DNA from: Scilla litardierei
Taxonomy: Eukaryota > Streptophyta > Magnoliopsida > Asparagales > Asparagaceae
DNA: 64,000 nt
Reading direction: 5' to 3'
NCBI GenBank assembly: GCA_030789695.1
Contig: CM061142.1
Span: forward strand, 605,005,659-605,069,658
Part shown: positions 12,801 through 23,308 of the stretch, in pieces
Layout of the letters: each line of letters begins with the position of its first letter
Position numbering within the stretch: the stretch's first letter is position 1
Notes under the pieces: generated by a model
Databases searched by the model: none
Told to the model about the DNA's origin: nothing
The model's input: the letters and a program-made list of their open reading frames with translations, nothing else
Made by a program: the position numbers and the translations under genes

Positions 12801-13341
12801 TAAATACAGTTATAGGACCGTATGTAATGTGAATGTATGGTGAAATAATGGAATGCATTGAATGACTATATATATTATGAAATTATAGTAGTGGTGAATT
12901 TATATTAGATATGGTGAACTTGATTTGATAATGGTATGGTGTGACTATATGTGTTGAGATGTTTGGTATTGGAGAAATATTAGAGGGTAGTATACCCTTG
13001 ATGTTTGTGCATAGGTAGCTATCTATATGTAGAGCAATGATTGTATTTTCTAAGTGTGACACTATCCTTACATGAGTAGCTGAAATATTGTTTTGTGTTT
13101 AGGAAAGTAGTAGATATATAAGGGATGTATGCTTATATATATGATTGAAATACATGTATGGAATTGACTGACTATAATAAGTATAAGTGTATAACGTATG
13201 TGAATGTATATATATATATGCGTGTTAGTAGTGATAATGTTTGACTACCTAGTGCGTATATAAGCACTTGTAATAGCTATACCTGTTTTGAAATATAATG
13301 TGACTTGATGGGGTAGTTACTAGAGTGACTAGCTATATTAG
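9845..13341 (+). other. Non-coding interior of element B
   Basis: The first 150 bases after the leader match the A and E leaders (cgataataa, gaatgtcca, catccgagtca). The rest is AT-rich with short runs of gtatata type towards the right. No ORF longer than 76 codons with any recognisable motif. The right part matches the left interior of element A in inverted orientation. Confidence 0.65.
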
Positions 13342-13379
13342 AAAGTCCGAGGACGGACTTTATTCTAAGGTGGGGAGGA
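13342..13379 (+). promoter_or_regulatory. Hairpin and polypurine tract of element B
   Basis: A perfect hairpin (arms aaagtccg and cggacttt, loop agga; 13342-13361) is followed by the purine tract aaggtggggagga (13367-13379) that abuts the 3' LTR. The tract would prime plus-strand DNA synthesis. The hairpin is conserved in A and E. Confidence 0.75.
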
Positions 13380-15333
13380 TGTAACGACTACTTTTCGTTG
13401 TACGTTGTTCGTGCACGTGCTTTTGTCCGTGCACGTGTTTATTTTAGACTTTATTTGAATGCGAACACTTTTGTGTGATATGCCGTTGTGAACGTCTCTG
13501 AGAGTATTAAATAGTGGCACTATCTTGGAACGACACTTCTCGAGTCGTTTTTCCACAATTTAAACTTACCCGATGAGACGTGACGATTTTCACTTTTGAC
13601 GGGAGACGTTTATATTTTTAGTTTCGTCGTCCGACGTCGAATTTGAGATCCGTCTTCTTAGTTAGCTCACATTCGTTATCACGATCACCATGATATTTAT
13701 TTTATAATTTTTGGAGTTTATTTGACCACTTTTATAATTTTTACAAGTTTTATATTATTTTTAATAATTAATTTATAAATTATTTTCTGCCAAATAAAAT
13801 TTATTTGAGTTTTAAACGTTTTAAAGAATTTTTGAGCCAATTTCCAGCTCATTTGGACCAGGTCAAACCCTTGGATGAGTTGGAGTAGTTGGATTTCAAA
13901 TTTTAAATCTTTTTAAACTTCTAATCCTATTAGATTTAGCCCTAGACCAAGTCAACCCATCTATACTATATAAGCAACCCCTAGCAAGACATATTTTCGC
14001 AAGAAATTAGCCCTAGCCTCTTCCAAACTTGAAATTGGACGTTGCGACGATTCGTCGCAACGTTGCGACGTTCAGCAGCCGCACGACCGAAGGAAACGGC
14101 CCCGTTCCCCCGCTCTGACCGAAGCCCCCGCCCGCATCCTAGCCGCTCCGCACCGCTGCAGCAACCGCCGCTCCGTTCCCTCGGTCTGACCGAGGGATTG
14201 GCCCACATCCGCCTCGCATCCAAGCGCTCCGCATCAACCCGCCTCGTCGCCCCGCTCCGCTCCGTGCCCGATCGAAGGCCACGCCCGCAGCGACCGACGA
14301 TCGCGACGTTGCAACGTTGCAACATCACCCGCCCCGCATCCAAGCGCACGACCGACGCTCCCGACCGGTCTGACCGAGAGATCTCCCCGCCCCCGCTGCT
14401 GCGACCGACCCAAAACGCTGCACAGCCCCGTTCTCTCGCAGCGACCGAGAGGATCTCCCGCATTGGCTGAGTACGACCGAGAGCCACTCGTCGCAACCCC
14501 GCATCCGTCGCACCACTTGCCTCCGTGGGCCCCCCAAGTTCTCCAGAGGTATTGTGGGTCTCCCAAAGGTCCCTAGGACTACTGTGGGCCCCACCTTGGT
14601 GCGTTCTCTTTGACGACTTGCCGCGTACGACGTCGTCGCACGTCGTAGCCCGTCGTCGCACGTGCTAGCTTTGGAATCTGGAATCGTCGCCCGGGTTGAT
14701 TGCTCTGAAATTTCCAGCGAGGAATCTAATTGGAATCTGGACTTGGAGCGCGATCTTTTATTCCAACCCCCGGCGTCGCTACCCGACGCCGGTGTAGCTT
14801 TCGCGTCGTGTTGAGGCCGGTGGACTTGTGCACGTAGGAATCGTGACTTTGGACTCGTTGGACGGTGTTTTCTTGACGTGATAGTTGCAGACCCTGAGCC
14901 AGAGACAGTTGCTGAGGACGAGGTGTTTGCTGACGCTGAGCCCGAGCCTACGTTCGTTGAGGAGTTCGAGGACACCGGAGACCAGTCTTAGAGACTGATT
15001 TTACTTGCTTTTGCTTTAGGTTGCTGTTAGTTGTCGGTGCTTGCACCTTTCCTTTGTTTTCGTACTTTGTACTTTGTTGGCCATGCTGGGCCTCTTTTAG
15101 ACTCTTTTATTTTAGCCTGGTGGCTTTTTCTGCGATGTTGAGATTTATTATTATGGATATTCTGAGATGTTCTTTTGTCTCTTTTCGTTATTATTATCTT
15201 TGTTTCGTTTCGCGTTGCATGGACCTGCAGTTTAAAGTGATTGACGCTTATCGGACTTGCGGCTTAGTAGCTTCAAGTCTGAGCGGACCTTCTCACGCTT
15301 CGCCTCCACGTTTTTGGGAAGCGGGGCGTGACA
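13380..15333 (+). repeat. 3' LTR of element B
   Basis: 1,954 bp, same length and near-identical to 7864-9817; followed by the duplication ttgta (15334-15338). Confidence 0.95.
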
Positions 15334-15338
15334 TTGTA

Positions 15339-16200
15339 ATAGAGAAAATGTTGAACATATCCTTGGTTGGTTGAAAGCTGAAATCATGTGTAACTTGAAA
15401 AGTATATTAAAGGAAACGTGATGAGTCAATTGTATGGCATAAGTAAGATAAGGAAAATTATGAATCGAATTGGGCAAAAATAAAGGTACGGTTCAGAATA
15501 AAATTTATATAAGAAGGGACAAGGTATTTTCATGGGTACGGAAGGTATAGACTGGCAAAATACAATTGGTTAGTATTCCAAATTTTCGACAAAAGTTTTA
15601 GAGATCCTTAAGTAAACGAAGGAGCATGAAGTATAAATATATGAATATTAAAATTTCGAACGAATTTAAACTTAGGAAAAAGGGAAGTCGAAGGGATACC
15701 TTCAGAAAAGTCAAGATTTGCAACGGAGAGGTCCGAAAATATTTTACGGCAGTAGCTTAATATAATATTTCGGTAAAATTTTGAAATTCGAAGAATGAAA
15801 TCCGATCAACTATAGTGTGAAAATTTAGACCCATGCTAAATGCTTACAAGTTTTAAAACTGAAGAGAAATTCCAAATAAATATCATTAAAAAAAATACTG
15901 TTTAGAAGGACCCGGATTTGCCAAATAACTGATTTATACAAGACCTTAAAGTACGAGTTCAATGAACCTAGAACTGATATATGAAAATAATTGAAGTTCT
16001 ACTTATCTTGGAAGATATTCTAAAGTAATCAAAATAGTGGTAAAGCTCATAAAACCAAAATAAGAGGAATATCGGTGAGCAAAACTACGAGATTAAAAAT
16101 TTCAACCAATAGACTTCAAAATCTACGAAGGGATTTTAACTCGATCGAATAGGAAGGAATTAAATATTTAAGGAAAATGGGGCCATCAAGAATTGCTTCT
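15339..16200 (-). other. Non-coding interior of element A (right part)
   Basis: AT-rich sequence between the element B insertion and the remnant of protease at about 16200-16282. No supported gene. Confidence 0.5.
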
Positions 16201-16282
16201 ACACGAAGCACCAGGATGCAATGCACATTGATGCACCAGAGTCAAGAGGACTCGTGCCAGAAACGTGCAAACCCAAATCACA

Positions 16283-16400
16283 CTCAACAACCAACCCATC
16301 AATCAAACTCCATTCTAGCAGCATAACACATTCAAGCAACCAAACATATTCAAACAAACAAGACTGTCTAAAGGAAGAAGGTACCTAGACTGAGGGTTAC
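16283..16400 (-). other. Probable intron at the Gag/protease junction of element A
   Basis: Starts GTAACC after GCAG (exon end 16401) and ends TTGTTGAG before a protease-like exon piece (gcacgagtcctc, ctctggtgcatc). The place matches intron 1 of element E (50759-50647). Flanking exons are similar between the two while intron sequence and length differ (118 against 113 bp). The A copy would no longer give an open frame after splicing. Confidence 0.55.
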
Positions 16401-16926
16401 CTGCAATAACCCCATCCATAGTCTCAGCCTCAACTACAGCCATCGGGGAAGCCTGCCTCCTCAGCAGAAAAGCCTGCCGAAAAGCCTGCTTCTGTGGAAC
16501 AAGGGCTGCCCCACGACCAGCAGGAACAGACGCTCGCTGCTGCAACGGCTGTGCCGCAACAGGTGCCCTCCGCAGCGGACCCGCATGCCGACAATCCTTC
16601 GCGACATAGGAAGCATCCCCATAAACCAGACACTGGCCCAAAAACTTCCGACACTGTTCCTTCTTATGACCAATCTTGCCACAATGATGGCACACCTTCC
16701 GACTCGGCCCAGCTTCCGGTGCTTGCTGCTGCGGAACTCCATCCGACGCCTTCCGCAGCCGATTTGCATGCCGACAATCCTTCACCGAATGAGTAGCACC
16801 ACCACAAACCAAACACTGACCTAGAAAGCTTCTGCACGACCCTTTGAGGTGCCCGGTCTTGCCGCAGAAATAGCAAGCCTTCAGAGCAGATCCACCACCA
16901 GCGCGGGTCTGATGTCTTCTAGCCAT
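16315..16926 (-). pseudogene. Truncated Gag of element A with duplicated CCHC zinc knuckles
   Basis: Reads from ATG 16926 on the minus strand. It starts MARRHQTRAGGGS, like the Gag start of E (MAGRRFTRGGGS), then jumps straight to zinc knuckles; some 270 residues of capsid-like Gag present in E are missing. Four knuckles follow: CYFCGKTGHLKGSC, CLVCGGATHSVKDC, CHHCGKIGHKKEQC, and CLVYGDASYVAKDC, in which the second Cys and the His are lost. Gag zinc knuckles bind genomic RNA. The real coding exon probably ends at 16401, where a GT donor follows TTGCAG as in E; the last 28 or so residues are intron read-through. Confidence 0.75.
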
Positions 16927-17042
16927 CTAGCGCCTGAGAAACGTCCAAAATTAGACTCAGAGCTTAATGACTCGGATGTCGAACTTAGTTCATTGGACAT
17001 TCTAATATTATTATCGTCATTCCAAACATCGCAGTTACAGAA

Positions 17043-17069
17043 GGACCTGCATGGGCCATCAACAAAACC
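17043..17069 (-). other. Leader at the primer-binding position of element A
   Basis: Reading left from the LTR on the minus strand, it gives the same 27-base block as in B and E with one difference (gttgatggcccatgc). The 140-base leader up to ATG 16926 also matches E. Confidence 0.6.
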
Positions 17070-19489
17070 TGTCACGCCCCGCTTCCCTAAAATGGAGGCG
17101 AGACGTGAAAAGGTCCGCACGAGAGTGGAGCTGTGAAGCCCCAAACCCGATAAGCGTCAATAAAACATAAGCAGGTCCCTGTAACCACAACGGAACAACA
17201 ATAATAACACGAGGAGAGACTGAAATAAAATCTCATATCTCACAAATTGTCCAACATGAAAATAAGTTCAACATCCAGAAAAGCCACCAGGCTAAAAGAA
17301 AGAGTCTAAAGGCCCAGAACAAGGCCAACAAAAGCAACATCGCAACAAAGTATAGGTGCTACGCACCGATAACAAAACAGCAGTCTAAAAACAAAAGGGA
17401 AACACAACGAAAACACTAGGACTGGTCCCCAGTGTCCACGTACTCCCCGTCAAACACAAGCTAGGGCTCGGTGTCAGCAAACACCTCGTCCTCAACAAGG
17501 TACTCAGGCTCAGGATCTAACATGTGTCACCCAAAAGAGTAAAGGGGCACATGTCAGCAAGTCTAAAAGACTTGGGCAAGGAAACTGAAAGTAAGGCAAC
17601 TAGCAACCTAGCAGTTATAGTAAGCATGACATGGCAGTTATACATGAGTGCACAAGCAAGACATGGTGAACGATAAGTGCAAGAGAACAATTATCGGGAC
17701 AAGACAAGGGTAGCCAAGCTACTAACAATCTCAATCAATTCACTATTCACGTTTCACTGTTGTTTGTAGATGTTTACGCCTTACAGCTGAACGGTTTGGC
17801 ATTCACGCTGAGTGGCCGCTTAACAACTACCCCAAACCCAGAGTTTACGCCTTACAACTGTAGTTGCTGATCAGGCAGACTCCCAGTTGAATGACAGCTT
17901 AACTCTTACCCCATCCCACACGTAAACAAGCCAGGGTCCCTGTACATGAGCCCAGCAAGTGAGCTAGGGTTGCCCCGCACGGGAGCTTGTTTTCCTATTT
18001 CACAATTCAATATCGAGCGTTGGGGTTTCCAACTACAGGGCTCGCTTCTGGAACACGAGCCAGGAACACAAGCATTGTAGCGAAGCTACTCAATCACAGC
18101 AACACTTAAAGAATGCAATGACATGACAATTAATTCGCGTACCGTTAATGGAATTTAAACATGGCATGGTAATTGTGCAACATGATATATGTCGGAACTA
18201 GCTTCGTTGTCAAGCTAGTTCCCCAATTTGCGCCTAGGCGAGTATCATTTCGTCGCCTAGCCTCTTTTACGCCTACAACAAGCAAGATGGCCTAAAACAT
18301 GGCCTAAACCCTAAGTGGCAAGTTTCACTTGCCAAGCATCGGGGACGACGATTCACGAAGGTTCGTCTCGCGGATGCTAATCTACGGGGGAAATCACTGT
18401 TATGGGGAAACAATCATCAAACAATATGAAATTTCATTAGGGTTTCATAAAAATACAAATAGGTTATGAAAACATCGAGAGATCGATTTCTTACCGAGAG
18501 GAAGCGGAAGAAACACTCCGGAGAACCCTAGGACCAGATCTGGAAACAAATGGAGAAGTTTGGAGAGTTAGGGTTTTCGGGGGATTTTGGGGATTTGGGG
18601 AGATGAGAGGTAGAATGAGTTGATGGAGGGTTTAGATGATGAATCTAGGGCTTGGGATGAAGGAATAGGGCTTGGAGGAAGATGTGGGCTCAAAGGGGGA
18701 GATTTTAGGGTTTTGGGTCGAGTGGAGGAAGAAGAAAACGTTTGGGAGGAGTATAAATAGGATGGGCTGGCGGCTACCCAGAAATTAGGGTTTTAACACA
18801 GATTAGTCGGTCAAAGAGCAACCACTGACCGACTAGTTTGGCAACTAGTCGGTCGGTCGACCAACGCAGACTGACTAAGTGTAAACAGTAACTTCTGAAC
18901 GAAAATAGGATTTAGATTTAGTCGGTCGATGAACAAATGCTGACCGACTAGTTCCTCATCTAGTCGGTCGATGAACGTTCTTAGACCGACTAAGAGTGAA
19001 CAGTACTCGACTGTTCAGAAGAACGAAGAATTAGTCGGTCTGAGTACATAACTTAACCGACTAGTTTGACAACTAGTCGGTCGAAAGATGAACTTAGACC
19101 GACTAAACAGATACAGTAACTCCTGAATTAAAATCAAAGCCCACTAGTCGGTCCATTAAGGATTGCCGACCGACTAGATTGAAATCTAGTCGGTTGGTTC
19201 TCCTTCTTGAACCAACTAACGTGCACGAAAAGTGTCGATTCGAAGCGCGAAGCTTCGGGAAGATTTCTATGGCTTCTAGGATCGATTTATACTCTAAGAT
19301 ATGAGCGATTTGAAGCTCGTCACTAATGACTTACTCCGAAATCGACGATCGAAGGAAGAAGCTAGAAAATCACGACGAAACGATCGAAAGTGAAAGCTAT
19401 GGCGACGAAAACCACACATCCAAGGAGAAAATCCACCAAGCATATATTTTAATATAGATAATCCAATTACATGAAAACCAGTCGTTACA
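17070..19489 (-). repeat. LTR of element A (right; 5' LTR in element sense)
   Basis: 2,420 bp, same length as 2767-5186 with roughly 20 substitutions by eye. Hairpin array at 18804-19220, TATA at 18752-18759 (minus). Followed by the duplication cccac. Confidence 0.95.
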
Positions 19490-19494
19490 CCCAC

Positions 19495-19847
19495 CGTCCG
19501 AAACCGGGTAGACCTAGTGTATCATCCTGGGCACCGACCGGAATATCGGGCCCATGGGGCACTTGGTACCACCTTTTAGGGCAATGTCTCACCCTGGGTC
19601 GAGTCAAATACCAAGTGTGAGTGATCTAGCCCGTGTTAGCGGGGATTCATTTCTTGTCTTTTTTATTTCTTTCCTTTATTTCTTCACTACCCACTCATAT
19701 CATCCGCGTATCTCACACACAACCTAGGCGAAGCTAGTATCCATCAAGCCATCCACCTCTCTGTGTTCGATATACCCACACCCTACACTAATAGTGCACT
19801 TGCGGTAAAATGACACAGTGCCCTAATCATAAACGGGGCATCGGTCA
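19495..19847 (+). repeat. 5' LTR of element J, part 2
   Basis: Continues the J LTR after element A; collinear with about 24856-25209. Ends catcggtca, directly before the primer binding site. Confidence 0.92.
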
Positions 19848-19853
19848 AGTTTT

Positions 19854-19871
19854 TGGCGCCGTTGCCGGGGA
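19854..19871 (+). other. Primer binding site of element J (tRNA-Asp type)
   Basis: TGGCGCCGTTGCCGGGGA is complementary to the 3' end of plant tRNA-Asp and is the usual start site of minus-strand DNA synthesis in Athila/Tat-type gypsy elements. It lies 6 bases after the LTR. Confidence 0.88.
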
Positions 19872-20093
19872 GGCATTCGGTTTGATATTAGCTTAGCTTG
19901 GGTTCGTTAGACTACGCATAAAAACATTAAAAAACAAAAAAAAACGAATACATTACCCAAGAAATTTTGCCCCCACCATCATATTATCTTTTTGTTATTC
20001 TCTTGTACTATTGACGCTCCTCTCTAGTTTTCTTATTTTTGTTGTCCAGGTATCTTTGCTATTACCATGTGAAGACCAAATTTCGATGCTCAT

Positions 20094-20531
20094 ATGGGAG
20101 GCTATGATCCTTATTCATTTGTGATTTGTGAGATTTGTGGGATGGCAGGGCACGTGCATAATGATTGCCCATTTATGCTTGAGAGCCTCATTCTAAACCA
20201 AGGCCAAACATTTTCCCACAACCTTAGCCCAAACACCTCCCATATATTTCCTCAACCTTATATCCCTCCACCAACACAAGAAAAATCAAGCCTTGAGTCT
20301 CTCCTTGAAAGAGCCATTTTTAACCAAGAACAATTATTGCAAACCTTTATGGTTCCAATCACCGAGCCTACACCGAGGAGAGGGGATGGAGGAGAGGATA
20401 TACCCACTTTCATGGTTGAGACCACCATCCCATCGGCCACCATAGACACATATCATGCCGATGTCCCATTTTCCCACACTACCACTTGGATGACAATGCA
20501 TTTTTTGTTGATGATTGGGAGGATGGGGTGA
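20094..20531 (+). CDS. Small zinc-knuckle protein of element J (gag-like)
   Basis: 145 codons from ATG (MGGYDPYSF). Residues 12-25 form a CCHC knuckle, CEICGMAGHVHNDC, as in retrotransposon Gag proteins that bind RNA. A Pro-rich stretch (about residues 55-65) and a Leu/Glu/Gln-rich helix (about 66-84) follow. No capsid domain is seen. The last residues change to an unlikely composition where the overlapping frame (20486-21034) takes over, so a small indel near 20460-20485 has probably split one longer protein. It may help packaging of an element that borrows pol from a relative; this is inference. Confidence 0.5.
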   Translation: MGGYDPYSFVICEICGMAGHVHNDCPFMLESLILNQGQTFSHNLSPNTSHIFPQPYIPPPTQEKSSLESLLERAIFNQEQLLQTFMVPITEPTPRRGDGGEDIPTFMVETTIPSATIDTYHADVPFSHTTTWMTMHFLLMIGRMG

Positions 20532-21034
20532 TTTCTCTAGGATCTGTGGGAGAGACTTCTCATCTTGATTTGGATACCCCACTTGAGTCCTACGAGAGCA
20601 CCGAGGAGACTACAGAGCTTATGCATACCGGCGAGGAGGCTGTGCGTGAGGACGAGGACACTACGACCACATACGAGTGGTCCACTCCACATCCACCTCC
20701 ACAGCCATCTCTGTCGCTGCTTCTTCCTTGGTCTGTGGTCAACCACGATGATGTCATTCAGGACATCGGACAGATGGTGGAGTATGAGCATATCGTCAAG
20801 GAGAATGTGCATGAGGGCTTGGATACGATGGTCCACTTTATGGAGCCCGAGTCACATCTACCTCTACCGTCACTCTCCACTTCTTCTGCAGCTGAGCATT
20901 TACTTGAGCATATTGCCCCTATTCAGGGAGATTTTCGTACTCACTCTCACTCTACTTTTGGGTCTCGCTTTTCACTTCCTATTTCTTTAGACTCATATTT
21001 TTTTGACACACCATATCTCTCGTGGGACACATGA
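20486..21034 (+). CDS. Acidic ORF of element J, likely C-terminal half of the zinc-knuckle protein
   Basis: 182 codons open in the frame next to 20094-20531 and overlapping it. It has no ATG of its own at the overlap (the first codon is TTG). Rich in Asp, Glu, Ser, Thr and Pro (FVDDWEDGV, EEAVREDEDT). No domain recognised. The overlap and composition suggest it was fused to the upstream ORF before a frameshift. It could instead be a chance ORF. Confidence 0.35.
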   Translation: MDDNAFFVDDWEDGVISLGSVGETSHLDLDTPLESYESTEETTELMHTGEEAVREDEDTTTTYEWSTPHPPPQPSLSLLLPWSVVNHDDVIQDIGQMVEYEHIVKENVHEGLDTMVHFMEPESHLPLPSLSTSSAAEHLLEHIAPIQGDFRTHSHSTFGSRFSLPISLDSYFFDTPYLSWDT

Positions 21035-21434
21035 TCTACTCCCCTTGAGGTATGCTGCGGTGCGTCACCACCTGGAGAGCCACTTCTCATGGAGAGCGAG
21101 GATTTGGTCGTCACTAGCACAGAGGATAGCGACCCATTCTCAGGTAGTATTCGTCACCCTTTTATTATTTTTCCATCTTATGTTGACGATTATCTTTGGG
21201 ATACATTTATTTTGGGAAATGATTTCTTGCCATGGGCTAATGCACCTCATTCTTTGCAGGTTACAGGTGGACACCTACGTGGGATGCTTGGAGGTGCATT
21301 GCTTGGGTCCATTGGCATACGTGGCATAGCGCTTCTGGCGGAGCCACATCAGGAGCAGTTAGAGCAGCTACCTGCCCCACTCCAAATTCTGGATCCGCCT
21401 ATGCTCAAGTGTATCCTAATCTAGTAGTGTAAAT

Positions 21435-23290
21435 ATTTACCGCTTTCTAGTTTAGATTAGAATAATCTCATGTCCTCTCTTTAGCGAGGGGAGCGTATCT
21501 AGGGTTTGCTTTTGCATCATAATAACCCATCATGTTGTGCCCTTCTATCATTTCACCCCCATCACCCTATCCTTGTTCCTTTAGCACTTTTCTTGGCCCC
21601 GTTATCATTTTTCTCTATGAGACCCCTACCACCTCCAAAGGGTGGTGATGCATGTTTTGCCTATTGTTCACTCTCCCCTTTAGTTTTTATGCCCCGTATC
21701 GGATTTTCATATCTTTTGGGCATAGCTTATATTAGCTTAGGGGAGAGTATCACCCATAGTCATTTTTGTTATTTTTGATGCATTTCCCCTCCCATTTTAT
21801 CTTTGCCCTCTCATGAGTGATCTTATTGCATTGAGGACAATGCAAGCTTTAGCTTGGGGGAGTTGCATTTCATGCATGTTTCCGTTATTTTCTTCCATTT
21901 TTCACCTTTTTCATTCATCAAAAAATTTTCTTTTCATTTTTATGCATCATTCCCATCATGCATTTTTCATTCTCCATTTCATTCTTGCCTCTTTCTAGAG
22001 ATGAACCCTCAATGATATTTTGCCACTCATGCTTTACTTTTCGCATTTGAGCACCTTTTTCCATCACGCTATTTCTTTGATTATTCATTGCTCATATATG
22101 TGTTTTGCCATCTTTTGGGTTTATTTTCTATATTTCGAGATTGTTGGTTGTGATTGTGTTTAAGGCATGCTCCTTGCTATATATCATATTTTAATATGCC
22201 ACTCTATTTGAAGTTCCTAGATTTTCACACTTCATTTCCCAGAAACGGTTATTTTACCATCATACCCACATGCTTCTAACTCTCGCACGAAATACTATAT
22301 GTGTACTCTTATCGCATGTGTTAGCTACCTTTCAACGGGATTAAGATAACCACACCTTTGTTTCGTGCTTTAATTCATGGAGGATTATCTTGCCATGCTT
22401 GGATTTCTCAAAAATTCTCTTTTGTTCTACTTTGTACATTCCCCCTCGTCGTGCATCGTTCTCCCATTTGGGGGAGTGCACACTTTTCATTTTCCATAAA
22501 AAAAACATTACCCAAATAAACACTTTTGTACATATTTTTGTATAATGGTCCTTCGGGGTTCTTCGTAACCCGACGCCCTAAAGCCATCTAGCTTGGGATG
22601 CGTAGGCCGCCCTTGCATTCCATTGCGATTCCGCAAGTTTGCAAGACAAAAATATTAAAATCAAATCAAAAACAACAAAAACAAACCAAAAACAAAAAAC
22701 ATGTATATATGCCACATTCTCCCCTTTTCCTTCGCTCTCCACATCTCCTATATTTGAGAGCACCAATGTATATAGGGAAGGCGAGAGTTTGTACAAAGTG
22801 ATCTTTCCACATCTTCTCCATCTCCTTTTGAAAATACAAGCAAGGCAAGAAAGTGTTTCAAAAATCAAAAACGACAAGTGTGTGTGGTGATTCCTTTCAT
22901 CCTAGAGATTGGTAGTTATTCCCATGATTCATATCTATTCTTTCTTACTTCTTCATGCATGTATGTGTATCTCGTATTCACCGTTTGGAAGATTTGATAT
23001 GAATTTTGAGCTTCCTCATATTTGGGCATATTATCTACTATAACATGCTATGATAGCTATGCCTTTGCCAATGTCACACTTCTATCTCTTTTGTGCTCCA
23101 TTGACATGAACCCATGATGCTATATTATGAGGTTGAATTCTTGATTTAGATTGTGATATCCTTTTCACTTGTGCTTAATTGTGTTGGTGATTACATTTGT
23201 GGTTTGGAGAGGGTGATCAAGGATTCTTCCTTTCCTTTCTTGCTCTCGCACCCGATCTTCATTCCAACTCGTCTTCCTCGGGACGAGGAA
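21435..23290 (+). other. Long non-coding 3' region of element J
   Basis: T-rich sequence without supported genes. It holds repeated purine tracts resembling the final one: tagcttaggggagag near 21734, ctttagcttgggggag near 21847 and tttgggggagtg near 22467. The cattgaggacaatgcaagc phrase near 21830 resembles the region after pol in Athila-type elements. Small ORFs here (60-99 codons) look spurious. Confidence 0.55.
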
Positions 23291-23308
23291 GAGTTTAGCT
23301 TGGGGGCT
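23291..23308 (+). promoter_or_regulatory. Polypurine tract region of element J
   Basis: gagtttagcttgggggct abuts the TG of the 3' LTR, as expected for the plus-strand primer. Confidence 0.65.

Larger units (their letters stand above)
7864..15333 (+). mobile_element. Element B: LARD-like non-coding LTR retrotransposon
   Basis: Two LTRs of 1,954 bp each (7864-9817 and 13380-15333) start tgtaacgac and end gcgtgaca; they are nearly identical. The 3,562-bp interior has no gag or pol. It does keep the same leader as A and E after the 5' LTR, a purine tract before the 3' LTR and the tract-side hairpin. TSD ttgta. It lies in element A in the opposite orientation. Large non-coding elements of this layout are called LARDs; an E-like chromovirus would have to supply proteins. 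Confidence 0.9.
2767..19489 (-). mobile_element. Element A: non-autonomous (LARD-like) relative of the E chromovirus, split by element B
   Basis: Two 2,420-bp LTRs (2767-5186 and 17070-19489) differ at roughly 20 positions by eye, so the insertion is young. The element reads on the minus strand: a leader at the primer-binding position lies left of 17070 and the purine tract right of 5186. The only coding sequence is a short Gag piece (16926-16315) running into the start of protease; RT, RNase H and integrase are absent. The rest is AT-rich DNA (5187-7863, 15334-16200). The leader, LTR ends and an intron match element E, so E-like proteins probably moved it. Confidence 0.88.

Noticed and set aside
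22578..22890. Overlapping ORFs on both strands in the J 3' region
   Set aside because: T-rich and A-rich low-complexity sequence with no motif, in a region without other coding signal.
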